A program made the position numbers and the translations under genes. This document shows positions 24,723 to 64,000 of a stretch of DNA of 64,000 nt, one piece after another; the first letter of the stretch is position 1, and each line of letters begins with the position of its first letter. This stretch comes from Sipunculus nudus. Lineage: Eukaryota > Annelida > Sipuncula > Golfingiida > Sipunculidae. The notes under the pieces were generated by a model that was not told where the DNA came from, did no database searches, and saw nothing but the letters and a program-made list of their open reading frames with translations. The stretch covers positions 18,185,664 to 18,249,663 of the forward strand of contig CM049315.1 of the NCBI GenBank assembly GCA_026874595.1, read 5' to 3'.

Positions 24723-27700
24723 GTAGGTCTTCGAACCGTTAACAAGTTATTTTGTGACGGAATAATACATGTGGTCTGATTACTGATTCACTTATATTTG
24801 CTTAAACGTAAAAATTCGGATTTCCTGACAGCTTTACTGGTCCGCCTATTGTCGCTCAGTGTGAAACCATGGAGGGCTGTCAAAATATGGTTATCCGCTG
24901 TTACACCGACAGCTTTAGGGGCATTAGAGCATCGCCCATGTTGATAATATTAATACTGAAAGGGAGTGACTGTGGAACGCAGGCTACAATGTGGTAAATG
25001 AAGAATAACATTCTTTGCTTGTTTTCTCACATGTAATTCCTGTACATATATGGTTATAATACCGGCAGATATCCCTGCACTGCAGGCTGCAGTCATGGAT
25101 TTGATTAACTTCATTTCATATGTCTGGTTCTGTTTCATTATTGAGCTGACCTCTCTTTCGAGTATGATGCTCATTGATGGGTTGATGTTAACTGCATTAA
25201 ATGCGGCGGTATCCAGGACCCTGGATACCGCCGCATGAAAAGCTTCAGAGTAAACTGGCGAACTTCAAACCCTTGTCAGAAAAAAAATCGTGTAAAATAC
25301 AAATAGTGCGTTTATGACAAGGAAACTTTAAGTAATCTAAGGGAGATATAGTACTTTATTCGAATGACCAAGAAATTCAGCTAAATATTATGTTTTAGTA
25401 TGTAAACAAGACTCACTTTTAAAACTTTGCAACCCTTGCCCTTGAAACTGTCTCAGAATCTGAAACAATGAACTGCGTGACCTTTGCTCGCTGAGCCAAC
25501 ACGGCCCGTTACCACTGGTTACACAGGCGGCTGCCGGCCAGCCGTGGCTGGGGGAAAACCCAGAGCAGACATCGTTCCCCGTGTATCACCGTTTATTAGG
25601 ATAATACACATACTTCTAATCAACATTTAAAGTGGACAAACACTGTCTTAGTGCTATGTTATATACGTAATTTATAAGAACATCTTTATTTCTTAACGAA
25701 TACGACATTTTCAGACGAAATATAAGAATTTAATTGTCATGTGGAATGTCTCCAGTTTCCTCAAATCATCTTCTAGGGCTCTCGCACAGCGTAGCGTATA
25801 GTAAGAGAGGACGGGTGCTAGGGCTAGGTTGATGTATACACGTTTACGGTAGTGCCATGGACCCAGTCGTAAAAACACTTGTAGTATCCATGTTCACTAT
25901 AAACTTGGCAGCGAATACAAGAAGTTGTCTGAGTCAGGAATTGAACGCAAGGCCTAACTGTGGAATCCGGTCCCCCTAAACACCCAAAACACTGGTGTTT
26001 TGGGTATCTGTGACGATACATCACGAAACACCCACTGAACTTCAAACCTGAACCCAAAATGTAACACCAATCGATAAATAATCATCATATGGATATATAT
26101 CTGCAATTTAGTTTCATAAATTTATGACATAAAGATAAAAACGAGTGTTTCGTGCCGTGGTCAGTTCACTGGCGCCCACGGCAGCAATTTATGCCAGCTA
26201 TGACCCTGCCCCCTAGTGGCGCAAGTCGCAATCAAACAGTGCACTTGTCAGATGTACAAAACACCATTGCTTTCTTTTATTCTACAGACTAGTGGCACAA
26301 TTCCGCATTAACGTATGCAACAGATGATGATTTATTAACTGATACCAGTGTTTTGCTTCAAGTTTGAATTTAAAAGGGTGTTTCTTGGTGTTTTGTCACA
26401 CGTACCCAAAAAAACAGTGTTGTGGGTATTTTGGCGGACCCGTGGAATCTTCCCAATGCTACTTATCATACGGTGATCCTATGCACATCGATTGACAAGG
26501 TTGAGGTCAAATTCAGTGTGCCATATACAAAATACAAATATAAATACGCAGGGTTGGCATTCTTCAGGGAAGATAGGTCATTTCTTTCCTTCCCAGGGAA
26601 GTTAGGGAAATTTCTGGGAAGAAAAGGAAGTTAGGGAAGTTTCTGGGAAGAAAAGTTCATTAAACATAAATAATATTTAACAGAGAATCACTCAATAATG
26701 TATTACAATTATTCTTTATTTAACATTGTTATTTATTAATTATACATTGAATATGACTGAAATTTTATCGAATGAATTAAATAGAACTGACTACAGTAAC
26801 ACTGACACTAAGCCTCACTCATAAGACTGAGACAGATCTATTCCATTAGTGTTTTGGGTTTATGCCCCAAAAATCTACTCCCAAAATGTCTACTGCCTGT
26901 TTTTTTTTAATTTGTGGTTGTGCATCATAATCTCTACTCACTGATTTGGTTATGTCCCATAATTTCTGCTAGATATGATCTACCAGTAATAGGGTGATAA
27001 TCAGTTGTTCCCCGTATTCCTATAATTTCTAGGTATATGTGATGAACATATAATTATCAATTAACCAGTTATTACCAATAATTCATTAATTAAGTTACTC
27101 AAAACCTTAAAATTGATAATCATTTATAAACAGGGTTGGGTATCTGGGTTTAATCGGATATAAACTGGAATAAGCTGTATCAAACTAAGAATTACCTTGC
27201 ATTATATATATATATAAATAAACATAACTGCAAACCTGGATGAATAACTTGATTAAAATAGATCTAACTAAAACTCTCTTTATAAAATCTATTTCTGTCA
27301 CTATAAGTGCAAATTTATCAGGATGTATCACTTCAAAAGGGTTTTTATTTTGGATTTTGCACTATATGAATTAATACTATTAATAATAATATTTATTTAG
27401 CAGGACTTCTCATCTAATATGGTCCTCCTATTAATTTTGTTGCTGTGGCTGTGGTCACAGTTTTTCACTCAGCATATACTTTTAACCCTTTTACACTTCG
27501 AGGATATGTTCCCATATTGGATCATGAGGTCTACCTCCTTTGGCTGTCATTTGAATGGTGATCTGATCAAGTAGAGTCTATATATTTAAATAATTTTTCA
27601 CACAAATTATTGACTGACAAGTCCGGTCTGAAGTGAGTTAATGGTGACAAGCTAGTATACACAGTCCACTAGAATGTGATCAATATTTCACTGTACACAT

Positions 27701-28195
27701 ATTAAATTTGAATCATGCAGTGAAATATTAATCGCATTTGTATAATATGACATATTATGTAAATGTATTGTTAAGTAACTCATTGCCTGCAAACTTCAGC
27801 CTACTCCATAACTATCTAGAGCATAAATGCTGTTTGAAGCCTTTTTCCTACCCATGCACCAGTCTTGTCTGGATGTTTGGATAAGTTCTCAGTGTTTGCT
27901 GACGGATTGCGAACCTACTGAGATTCCACATGATGTAAGGGGTTTCCAGACCACGGGGTGATTCTAATGGGACTACATACATGGAGAAAGAGGGGTTTCA
28001 TTAATAATCATGTTGATTTCTCAGAATTTGATGACTTTTAAGTTTTAACCATGGTAATATAGTAGGTCACACACATCTGTTGCTACAGATGAAAAATAAT
28101 TCCAAGTTTCAAACTTATAATTAAGATCATTGCAAGACCTTCAATAAAGATTATTGAGGAACTGTTGAAGATATTTTCTTTTTTATATTTTTCAG
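24723..28195. other. Probable CYFIP intron 1
   Basis: Holds a 17-bp perfect hairpin (25201-25236) and a region with CCCAAAACAC-TG-GTGTTTTGGG (about 25982-26003) whose theme recurs near 26400. It also has a short duplicated phrase AAGTTAGGGAARTTTCTGGG (26600-26655). The remainder is AT-rich with nothing recognised. Confidence 0.4.
25201..25236. repeat. GC-rich perfect hairpin
   Basis: Arms of 17 bp (ATGCGGCGGTATCCAGG and its reverse complement) are separated by 2 bases. It stands out in an AT-rich background. Confidence 0.9.
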
Positions 28196-55931
<27,736 letters not shown>

Positions 55932-56518
55932 GTGAGTAATAACCTTGTCAAAACACAAGAAATTATGAAAAACTATAGATGTTAGGGATATTATACCTGC
56001 TGTATGGTCCATCACACAGGTTAGCTTGAACAGCTGGGATTTCATCAGATTTTCAATCTAGGTTTTCAAAATCTATTCTATATTCTTGCTGGAAGTTTGG
56101 TCATTATTAGCCCCCACCTTAGGACGGATGACTGCTAAAATGGTCGGCGTCTGTCTGTCCATCCATCTTACCATCCTTCTGTCAGTCTGTCCATCTGTCC
56201 CACCCCACCCCATCTTTTACTTCATATCTCTAAGACCCTTGCTGCTTTAATCACCAAATTGTACAGAAATACTCAGCACATGACTGACAAGTGATTATAA
56301 CTGCAGGTGGCTCCACCTTTTGTTTTAACCAGTTTCTGCACTCCAAAGTGTTCTTTTTCACCTTTCTTCAGATAAGTCAGTAAATAAAGAGCACTTGAGC
56401 CTTCAGAAAAACATATTCCAGGTATTCCTTGAGCCAGTGGAATTTAATGAATACTACATTGAATAGAATTATATTCATACTGTTGTTTCAACCAGAGTTC
56501 AAATTTTGCTGATTGAGA

Positions 56519-58422
56519 TTTTTAGCTCAGCTGACTATAAGTCATCTGAGCTATAGTCGTGGTCCATTGTCCGTCGTCCGTCCGTCTGTCCGTCCGTCCG
56601 TCCGTAGATGTGGCACGTTTTGAAACCGTAAGACCTAGGAATCCAAAATTCAGCATAATGTTAGATGTCCCCAAGATCTCCTACCAAGCCGAAAACTGGG
56701 TCTTTGCGACTTCGTTCCTTTGAGAAATTAAGGAAAAACCTCAATTTTTTCTTAAAATCCTATTTTCACATTTCAGGACTGCCTAATATCAAAACCACTC
56801 ATCTGTTTTTCTTCATATTTACCATAAATATTCCTCTATATAGTTCCTATGTACATGCCAGAAATTAAGTCTGTAAAGTATAAATTCTTTAAGTTATGGG
56901 CCCAAACATAATGGACTTTGTAAAAAATCAGGAAAAATAATAACTCACTTAACATGAAAAATTTTGAAACTAGAGTCTATTTTCTCAAGTATATAACTAT
57001 GTTTAATTAAGATTCAATTGTTTACCCAAAATTAGATCTGAATTTTGTAAATTTTTTAAGTTATTAGCATAAAAAAAAATCAGTACCTTAAATTTTGCCC
57101 AACTTTGACCATGGCACGTTTTTTTCCTGTAAGCACCATTGATATAATTTTTACAGCATGTAAACATAAATATTTAGTTTGTCTAAATCTGAAATTTGAA
57201 AATAAAAGCTTGAAAATTAAGCTAGTTATTGATTTTTTTTCTGTAGTCACTTGCTTTGATTACAGATGCAGGGTCCCACTCCAGGTCACTGGAAGTCAGC
57301 TAAGCCAGGGTTTCTGATTTGTTACAGTCACTGGGGGGAGATCCCCTGCTGTGACAGGTGTACAGTTATTCTCATATCACCACCCCAATCATCACTCCCC
57401 CCCCCCCCCCCCCCCCCCCCCCCGCAAACCCAACATACCAAGTGTTATGCAGTAATTGTTATTGTTTTCACTGTATCTCCTTAATTGTAATGCTGTTTCC
57501 ACTCCGATATGCAAAAACTTTCCTTGAAAAAATAATTCAAGGTGTAATCCAGAAGATGCAATGTTGTGTAATGTAGCATTTTTAAAGAAATCAATTTTCT
57601 TTTAAATGATTTTAACAAATATAAATGAACCCATCAGTATGCTTAAATTATTATAAAATATGAAGCACATTATGAATAAATAAAGACACAATTAAAAATT
57701 GTGAAATCTAAATCAAGTATTATTTTTAGATATTTATTGTTTTGCAGATTTAAAAGATATATTTTTGTGGTAAAAAATAAATAAACATTTGTATGCATGA
57801 TGTGGTGTTATCTGACAAGATTGAGATTTATGATGATGCAATTGAGAATTATGAATCAACTTTTATATTCAGTTAAAATGTTAAATTGGAAATGTATAGA
57901 AATATAAACTTAAATTAGAAAATAATTGATGTGATAAAAAAATCAGGATTTAATACAAACATTTCATTATTTTCCTGCCTCAGCAGAATTTGAGATCAGG
58001 CTTTGTTTGCCCTGTTTTATGTTGTTAATTAGCTATATTTCAACTGTATACATTTCATAAAAAAAATACATATATATTTAATAATATATATTATACAAAA
58101 AAATAGATTCAATTGAACAAATGTGTAAACTACTGAAATGTCAACAGTTAATCGAAAAACCAATTAATGATCATGGTAATAGTACAGATCATTTGTTCAC
58201 AAACTGCTCACATGCTTTAGTTTCAACATTAGGAAACACATGGTCAGGTCACAAAATATTTTTTTGCAACAATTTCTTGCTCATCAATACAAACCAATCA
58301 TATAAACCAACCATGGCCTTTATTACCTCTTCCTCTTACACTTTATCTCCATTAGATATTATTTTAGATTTTTACCTTCAAGGTTAACGTTAGCTGAGCA
58401 CAGTGACCCATAGGTCCCTTGT
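56519..58422 (+). mobile_element. AGCTCAGCTGA family element, copy C
   Basis: Starts TTTAGCTCAGCTGACTATAA with GTCCGTCC repeats; ends TAGCTGAGCACAGTGACCCA then TAGGTCCCTTGTT. It contains a 27-C run (57397-57423). Its 3' half (57590-58120) is the reverse complement of the element at 3728-4745. Confidence 0.75.
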
Positions 58423-58437
58423 TCTGATTTCACATAA

Positions 58438-60580
58438 TCTTGCGTTTTAGCAAACCTTTGAGCTTATGCGATTGTATCGTGTCGTCAATCATCCATTGTT
58501 TGTACATTAACCCATACCAACTCAAAAATGGTAGGAGCTAGCACCACCAAATTTTATGCAAAAAATCAGTCATTTAAAAAAATCTGTCAGATTTAGCTTA
58601 TTTTTTTTTGCTATCTGCATTGATTTTATAGGGAAAAAGCCAGACTGGCCCAATTGATGTAATGGTTAAAACATAATTTTTTCAATTAACAGAGCCTGTA
58701 GTTATATAAAAATTGTGTCATTTGTTCATTCATTGAGGGAATCCCTGGGAATTCCCTCAATGACGTCAGTTTTCGTCAAACGGTACCAGTTTTATGTAAT
58801 GTTAGTTTTTATTTATTACGACATGTAATTTTCATTTTAATTCATTAATTATCAGGATTTGTGAGTTTCACCATGAGGTTGTACAGTTTACGAAATAAAG
58901 GCTATCAAATGACACTTCATTTTGTTTAACGTAAGTTTTGAAGAAACATCAGATTTACTCTTGCAGTGTTGCAATGCTTAGAACAGGTTATATATAATTA
59001 AATTATGGCCCTCTTGCTGACTATTTCATCAGCTGGTAAACTCCACCAGTTATGGGAAGGTCAGTGTAACACCTCACTGCCTCGCTGAATTATGGTCTTT
59101 TCCAGTGACATCAGCAATAATTGGTGGGCTTTCCCAGAACTTTTTTTTAAAACCATTCAGATTTCGCCTATTGCAGGTTTCCTATTGGCTACTTATATTA
59201 TCATTTAATCAGTGTTAATGTTTTAAGGCCCTTGCTTATGTTGAGTTGGAAGAGACTTTCAACACTGTAAGCCTCAGCCTTAGTGTTATCGTTTTTCAGA
59301 CCATTGCTGTTCCATTTTTGGACTGCTCAAACAAAATGTAACAAACTGGCTCAGCCAGTCACTGTGATGTTCAGGTGTTCACGTGACAACCACAATAAAA
59401 ATGTAATACATGTCCCCTTAGGCTGAAAGGATCAACTTTACAGGGCTTTAGTGATAAGAGCTGGCACTGAGTTTCTTCTATCAGTGACCAAAATCATGTT
59501 TTATTTTATGCATGTCATTAGCAAATGTAAATTAATTCTAAAGCCCTGGCAGGGCTAGGAAAAGGTAAAAAACCTTTAAAAATCTTCTACTCTGAAACTT
59601 TCCAGCTAAATTGTTTAATATTTCACAGAAATAATTCCAGAAACAATCTGTTTCAAGTTTGTTCGCATTGTTCCAGTTTGGTGATTTTTGGCCAAGTAAC
59701 AAGAAGCTGAACTTAGTCATTTTGCTAAAAAGCATACTAAAATTAACATCTCAGAAACCAAAGTTTATGCAGATGTTGGTCACATAAGTCATATTTAAAT
59801 TTGAAGTATTGATGGCACCATCAGCATCAACTTCTTTTGTACCGGGGGGCATCGGTCATCAGTACATTAACCCATAATTTTTCAGGAATAGCAGGAGCTA
59901 GTATCCCAAAATTTTAAGAAAAAATCAGTCACATGTCAAATGTTTTGGGATTGAGCTTTTGTAGGGCCACCTGCATCAACTTCCATTTATAGGTGGAAAA
60001 GCTAAAAAAACTTTGAAAATCTTCTCCTCAGGAATTATTCAGCCAAATTGTTCAATATTTCACAGAAATGATATCAGAGATGAGCTCACTCAAGTTTGTT
60101 CAAATGGTTTGGGTTGAATTAATTTTGTCATAGTTGCAGGAATATGAACTTAGTCATTTGGCAAAGTAAGCATACTAACATAACAATCTCAGAAAGACAG
60201 AAGCTAGCATCACAAAATTTGGTGCAAATGACTCATATTTGAAATTGAGGTTTTTGTGGTGCCACCTACCTATGGGCAAAAACTTTGTAATTTGAGCCCC
60301 TTTCAGCTTCTTCATTAAAAATGTTTTATGATTAAACTGTCAAATTGAATGGTTTAATTTTTCACAAGAATTATCATAGGGTAGGGTTCTCTCAATTGTT
60401 TAAGAATTGATCAAGTTTATTGATTTTTGGTAGAGTCATAGAAAGCTGAAGTTAGGCTTTTGGCCAAGTAAACCTGTATCAAACTGAGGGGTGCAATAGT
60501 CTTCTTCTGCAAAACTGTTGTTTCAAAATCTGTAACATTGCACAAAAATTATTTCCAGGTGGCCTTTGTTCAAAACTTAA
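58438..60580 (-). repeat. Reverse copy of the GCGAACCTGTG repeat, interrupted
   Basis: AGCAAACCTTTGAGCTTATG, TAGGAGCTAGCACCACCAAA and ATAGGGAAAAAGCC are reverse relatives of 7270-7490. The family text breaks off at about 58660 and resumes near 59540, with unrelated sequence between, starting close to a hairpin (58731-58762). One GTGGTGCCACCTACC box is at 60253. Confidence 0.5.
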
Positions 60581-61029
60581 AATGATTTTTTCCTGAATTA
60601 TTGGACATTTAACAATATAAAGGACCATGAGATACTTTGGTAAACAAAGTTAATAGATTTATTGTAGTAACAGACTGAGCTCTGTTGGTATATGAGCAGA
60701 GCTGCACAGGTAACATAACAATTTGTGTCCATATCCAACTAATGTGTAAGATAAATCCATGAATAAAATATATCATGATTCTGATTTTGCTTTTAATAGG
60801 CATCTGTAATAAATATGTCAACATGAAAAAAGCATAGTAGCCAAAGTCTTTCAGTATGTGTAACCAGATTTGTCTGTATCTATAAATAGCCTGGCAGACT
60901 GCCAACTATTTCAGATTTGCAACAGGCAAAGTTTCAGTCTGTATCTATTTATAGCTTTAGCAACAGGTCAAGAGTTCACGCAATACAGCCAGATACAGGT
61001 CATCTGAGTGCACCTGACTGAGAAGTTTG

Positions 61030-61495
61030 TTTTGTTTTAGCTCAGCGACTTTGTTCCTTCGAGAAATATAGAAAAAAACGCCATTTTCCATTAAAATTCT
61101 ATTGTTACACTTCAAGACTGCCTAATATCAAAACCACTAGTGTTGTTTTGTTTGTATTTGGCATAACTATTTCACGATATGTTCCTCTGTACATGCCAAA
61201 AATTATATTGCAAAATTTGTAGGAGTAATGGGCCCGACTACAATGTATTTTGTTGAAGTTAGAGAGCTTTTTTCCAGCTTTTAACTGTATGTAATTGAGA
61301 TATAATTGGATCCAAGCAATTAGGTCAGAATTGTGTATTTTTTATTAAGTTATTAGCATAAATGTTTTTAACTCGTTTTTAATTGGTTGTATCTACATCT
61401 CACGTTTTTAACTTGTTTCTTGATTTGTTGTAGCTTCATCTTTTGAAATAAACTTGTTTTTGATTGGTTGTAGCTACACCTCATGATCTAAACTT
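61030..61495 (+). repeat. Truncated AGCTCAGCTGA family copy
   Basis: TTTTAGCTCAGCGACTTTGT joins the family 5' end directly to its CTTCGAGAAAT block, so ~150 bases with the GTCC repeats are deleted. It is followed by three TTGATTGGTTGTAGCTACA-like repeats (61370-61490) before copy D. Confidence 0.5.
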
Positions 61496-61496
61496 G

Positions 61497-64000
61497 TTTT
61501 TAGCTCAGCTGACTATAAGTCATCTGAGCTATAGTCGTGGTCCATTGTCCGTCGTCCGTCCGTCCGTCCATAGATGTGGCACGTTTTGAAACCGTAAGAC
61601 CTAGGAATCCAAAATTCGGCATAATGTAAGATGTCCCCAAGATCTCCTACCAAGCCTAAAACTGGGTTTTTGCAACTTCGTTCCTTTGAGAAATTAAGGA
61701 AAAACCTCAATTTTTTATTTAAAACCTATTTTCACACTTCAGGACTGCCTTATATCAAAACCACTCATCTGTTTTTCCTCGTATTTACCATAAATATTCA
61801 TCTATATAGTTCCTATGTACATGCCAGAAATTATGCCTGTATTATTTAATTTAAAAAAGTTATGGGCCCAAACATAATGCATTTTGTAAAAAATCAGGAA
61901 AGATATTTGATCACTTAACACAAAAAATGTTAAAGCTATGGACCTTTTTTCCAGTAATATAACTTTAATTAATCAAAATTAAATTATATACCAAAAATTA
62001 GATGAAAATCTTTTAAATTTTTTAAAATATTAATAAAATAAAAAATTGGTACCTTAAATTTTGCTCAACTTTGACCATGGCACGTTTTTTTCCTGTAAGT
62101 ACTGTGGATTTTATTTTCACAGCATGTTTTTGTTAGCATTTCAACTGTTAACACCAAAATTTTGAAACCAGTTGATGAAAAACTGTAGATTTTATTCAAG
62201 TTTTCAAGCACCATGTAACATATTGTTTACATCAAGCTAGTGTTATGCAGTTTGCAAGAGCTCAGCTCCCCAGGTTCAGCTCTAAGTTCCTTAAATTCGG
62301 CATACAGTTAGATGTCTCCAAAATCCCCTACCATGCCAAGAATTTGGTCACTAGGACTTAATACCTTCGAGATATTAATGAAAAACTTCATTTTTCCATT
62401 TAAAACCCATTGTTACACTTCAAGACTGCTTAATATCAAAACCACTGATCTGACTTTAATCATAAATAATATACATATTTTTCATTCTCTATGTACATGC
62501 CAGAATGATGTCAGTATTGCGTAATTGTTTTAAGTTATGGGCCCAAACATAATGCACTTTGTAAAAAATCAAGAAATATATTTACTCCCTTAACAAGGGC
62601 ATTGCTGAAGCTAGAGATTTTTTTGTCAGGGATGTAACATTATTTAATCAAGATTCAATTGAATACCCAAAATTAGTTCTTAATTTTTCAAATTTTATAA
62701 GTTATTAGTATAAATATAAAATTAGTACCTTAAATTTTTCCCAACTGTGACCATGGCACGTTTGTTTCCCGTGAGCACTGTTGATATAATTTTCATATCA
62801 TGCACACATAAGGCTTTCAGCTTTTTAGTTTAGAAAGCTGAAAGAAATTGGCCAAAAATTGTAGCTTTTATTAATGTTTTTTATGAGACCCTGTCAGACT
62901 TTGGCTCTCTCCAGCCCCTCTTGAGTCACCTGTATTATGCATGCTTGAGGCGAGGCATACACGGAATCCAGGCAGCTTATGGCCAGCCACAGTTGATCCA
63001 GGTGTCCAACCTAACTCATCTAGTAGTTTTAACCAACAACATAACAATAAACAATAAATTAATTAATTTTTATTGGTTTTTAATAACAAATTAAAGAAAA
63101 ATAGAAAAGGAATTTGTTAGTTTATAATAACAGGAAATTAACTTGCTGTTACTGATGATATAAGAATCTTGTATCGATGGGTAGAATGTCACATATTCCA
63201 AATAACACCATGCAGTCTCCTATGGCATTTTTCAGTTCAATTTTAATGATAAAGAAGTAAATCATATTATTCATTACTAATCATTAGGGATCATATGAAG
63301 GAAATTAATGATAGACAAAGATGCAGTTGATAATATTAATCTAGATTCCTACTGTGTCTAGTGTGTACATTGATGTGAAATTAGCTTAAAATGAATTTTT
63401 TACAGTTGTTTTTTAATATAAATAAAAGCCATAAAACCAGGTACTTATGATCATTATTTAAATGTGTGAATTTTGTATATTCTGGATTCTCAACATCATT
63501 GTTTGGTGAAAACTGAATAAATACCAGACATGGTGCGAATACTTTGTAATTGTATTTAAATACGAATATGATTATGTACTCCATTATAAAATTTCTTGCA
63601 TAAAGAATGGGAATTCAGGTAAAAATGAAAGTATATGAATACTTGTGCAAATACTTTCAAAATGTATTCATGAATGCATTCATGAATTTATTCTTCAATA
63701 TTTTTTTAATAATCATATCAGTTATATTTCATTTTAAAAAATCATATGATTCTCTTATTATTTTTAATAAAAATTATATTTGGGACAATATTTGTAATTT
63801 TTTTAAATAAATAGTTAAACTCTTATATTATATGTTCTGCTTATAAGTTTTATGGCCAAGTCAAAGTCTGTGTGACAATAGTACTCCATTTGTTAATAAA
63901 ATAAATGAAATCAATCCTCTTCCCTGTCTCCAAAGGTACTATCAAAATCATACATAAGCTAAACAACAACAACTCATAATACAGCTTATATTTATTACCA
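61497..64000 (+). mobile_element. AGCTCAGCTGA family element, copy D (runs off the window)
   Basis: Starts TTTTAGCTCAGCTGACTATA and GTCCGTCGTCCGTCCGTCCG. It is collinear with copy B at 34499-37125, including both half-units and the AT-rich 3' part. The family 3' end is not reached. Confidence 0.8.

Noticed and set aside
25050-25238. A 62-codon hydrophobic frame downstream of the proposed CYFIP first exon
   Set aside because: It overlaps a minus-strand frame of similar length, ends in the 17-bp hairpin and has no family features; probably chance.

Overview
This window comes from a eukaryote, most likely a marine mollusc or another lophotrochozoan; that placement is inference. The sequence is AT-rich, its genes are split by long GT-AG introns, and the introns are filled with short non-autonomous mobile elements and satellites. 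Two protein genes can be read with confidence. They lie head to head, about 5.8 kb apart from start codon to start codon.

Left half, minus strand: a complete coding region for a C1QBP (p32/gC1qR/MAM33 family) mitochondrial matrix protein. Six coding exons run from the ATG at 22430 to the stop at 128 and give 276 residues. The third intron (5163-18382, 13.2 kb) is mostly repeats. These include a mobile element with a core of 180-bp tandem units (10862-13083), a TTAA-flanked MITE inserted inside that element (11018-11522), a PIF/Harbinger-like MITE (16010-16615) and several older repeat families.

Right half, plus strand: the first 15 coding exons of a CYFIP/Sra-1 gene, a subunit of the WAVE regulatory complex. 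They run from the ATG at 28217 to 55931 and cover about 716 residues, roughly the first 57% of the protein. The rest lies past the right edge, because 55932-64000 is one unfinished intron. A non-coding first exon probably ends at 24722.

The most unusual signal is in the CYFIP gene itself. At one acceptor (before the exon starting 54713) a 79-bp unit holding the intron end, the AG and the first ~38 exon bases occurs eight times in tandem. At one donor (after the exon ending 38937) a ~35-bp unit holding the exon end and the GTAAG donor occurs six times. Beside a third splice site (donor at 37912) lies a minisatellite whose units carry acceptor-like and donor-like motifs. Use of an extra acceptor or donor with the normal partner exon would bring in stop codons or shift the frame.

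The other main structure is dispersed repeats. One large family begins with TTTTAGCTCAGCTGAC and ends near GGGTCCCTTGTT; it has at least five copies in both genes, two of them near-identical over ~2.5 kb. A ~290-bp tandem array carries nine perfect AGGTCAAAGGTCA (DR1) sites. Also present are a tRNA-derived SINE, a decayed non-LTR reverse transcriptase fragment, two long perfect hairpins, and a recurring 12-bp palindrome GGTGGCGCCACC.
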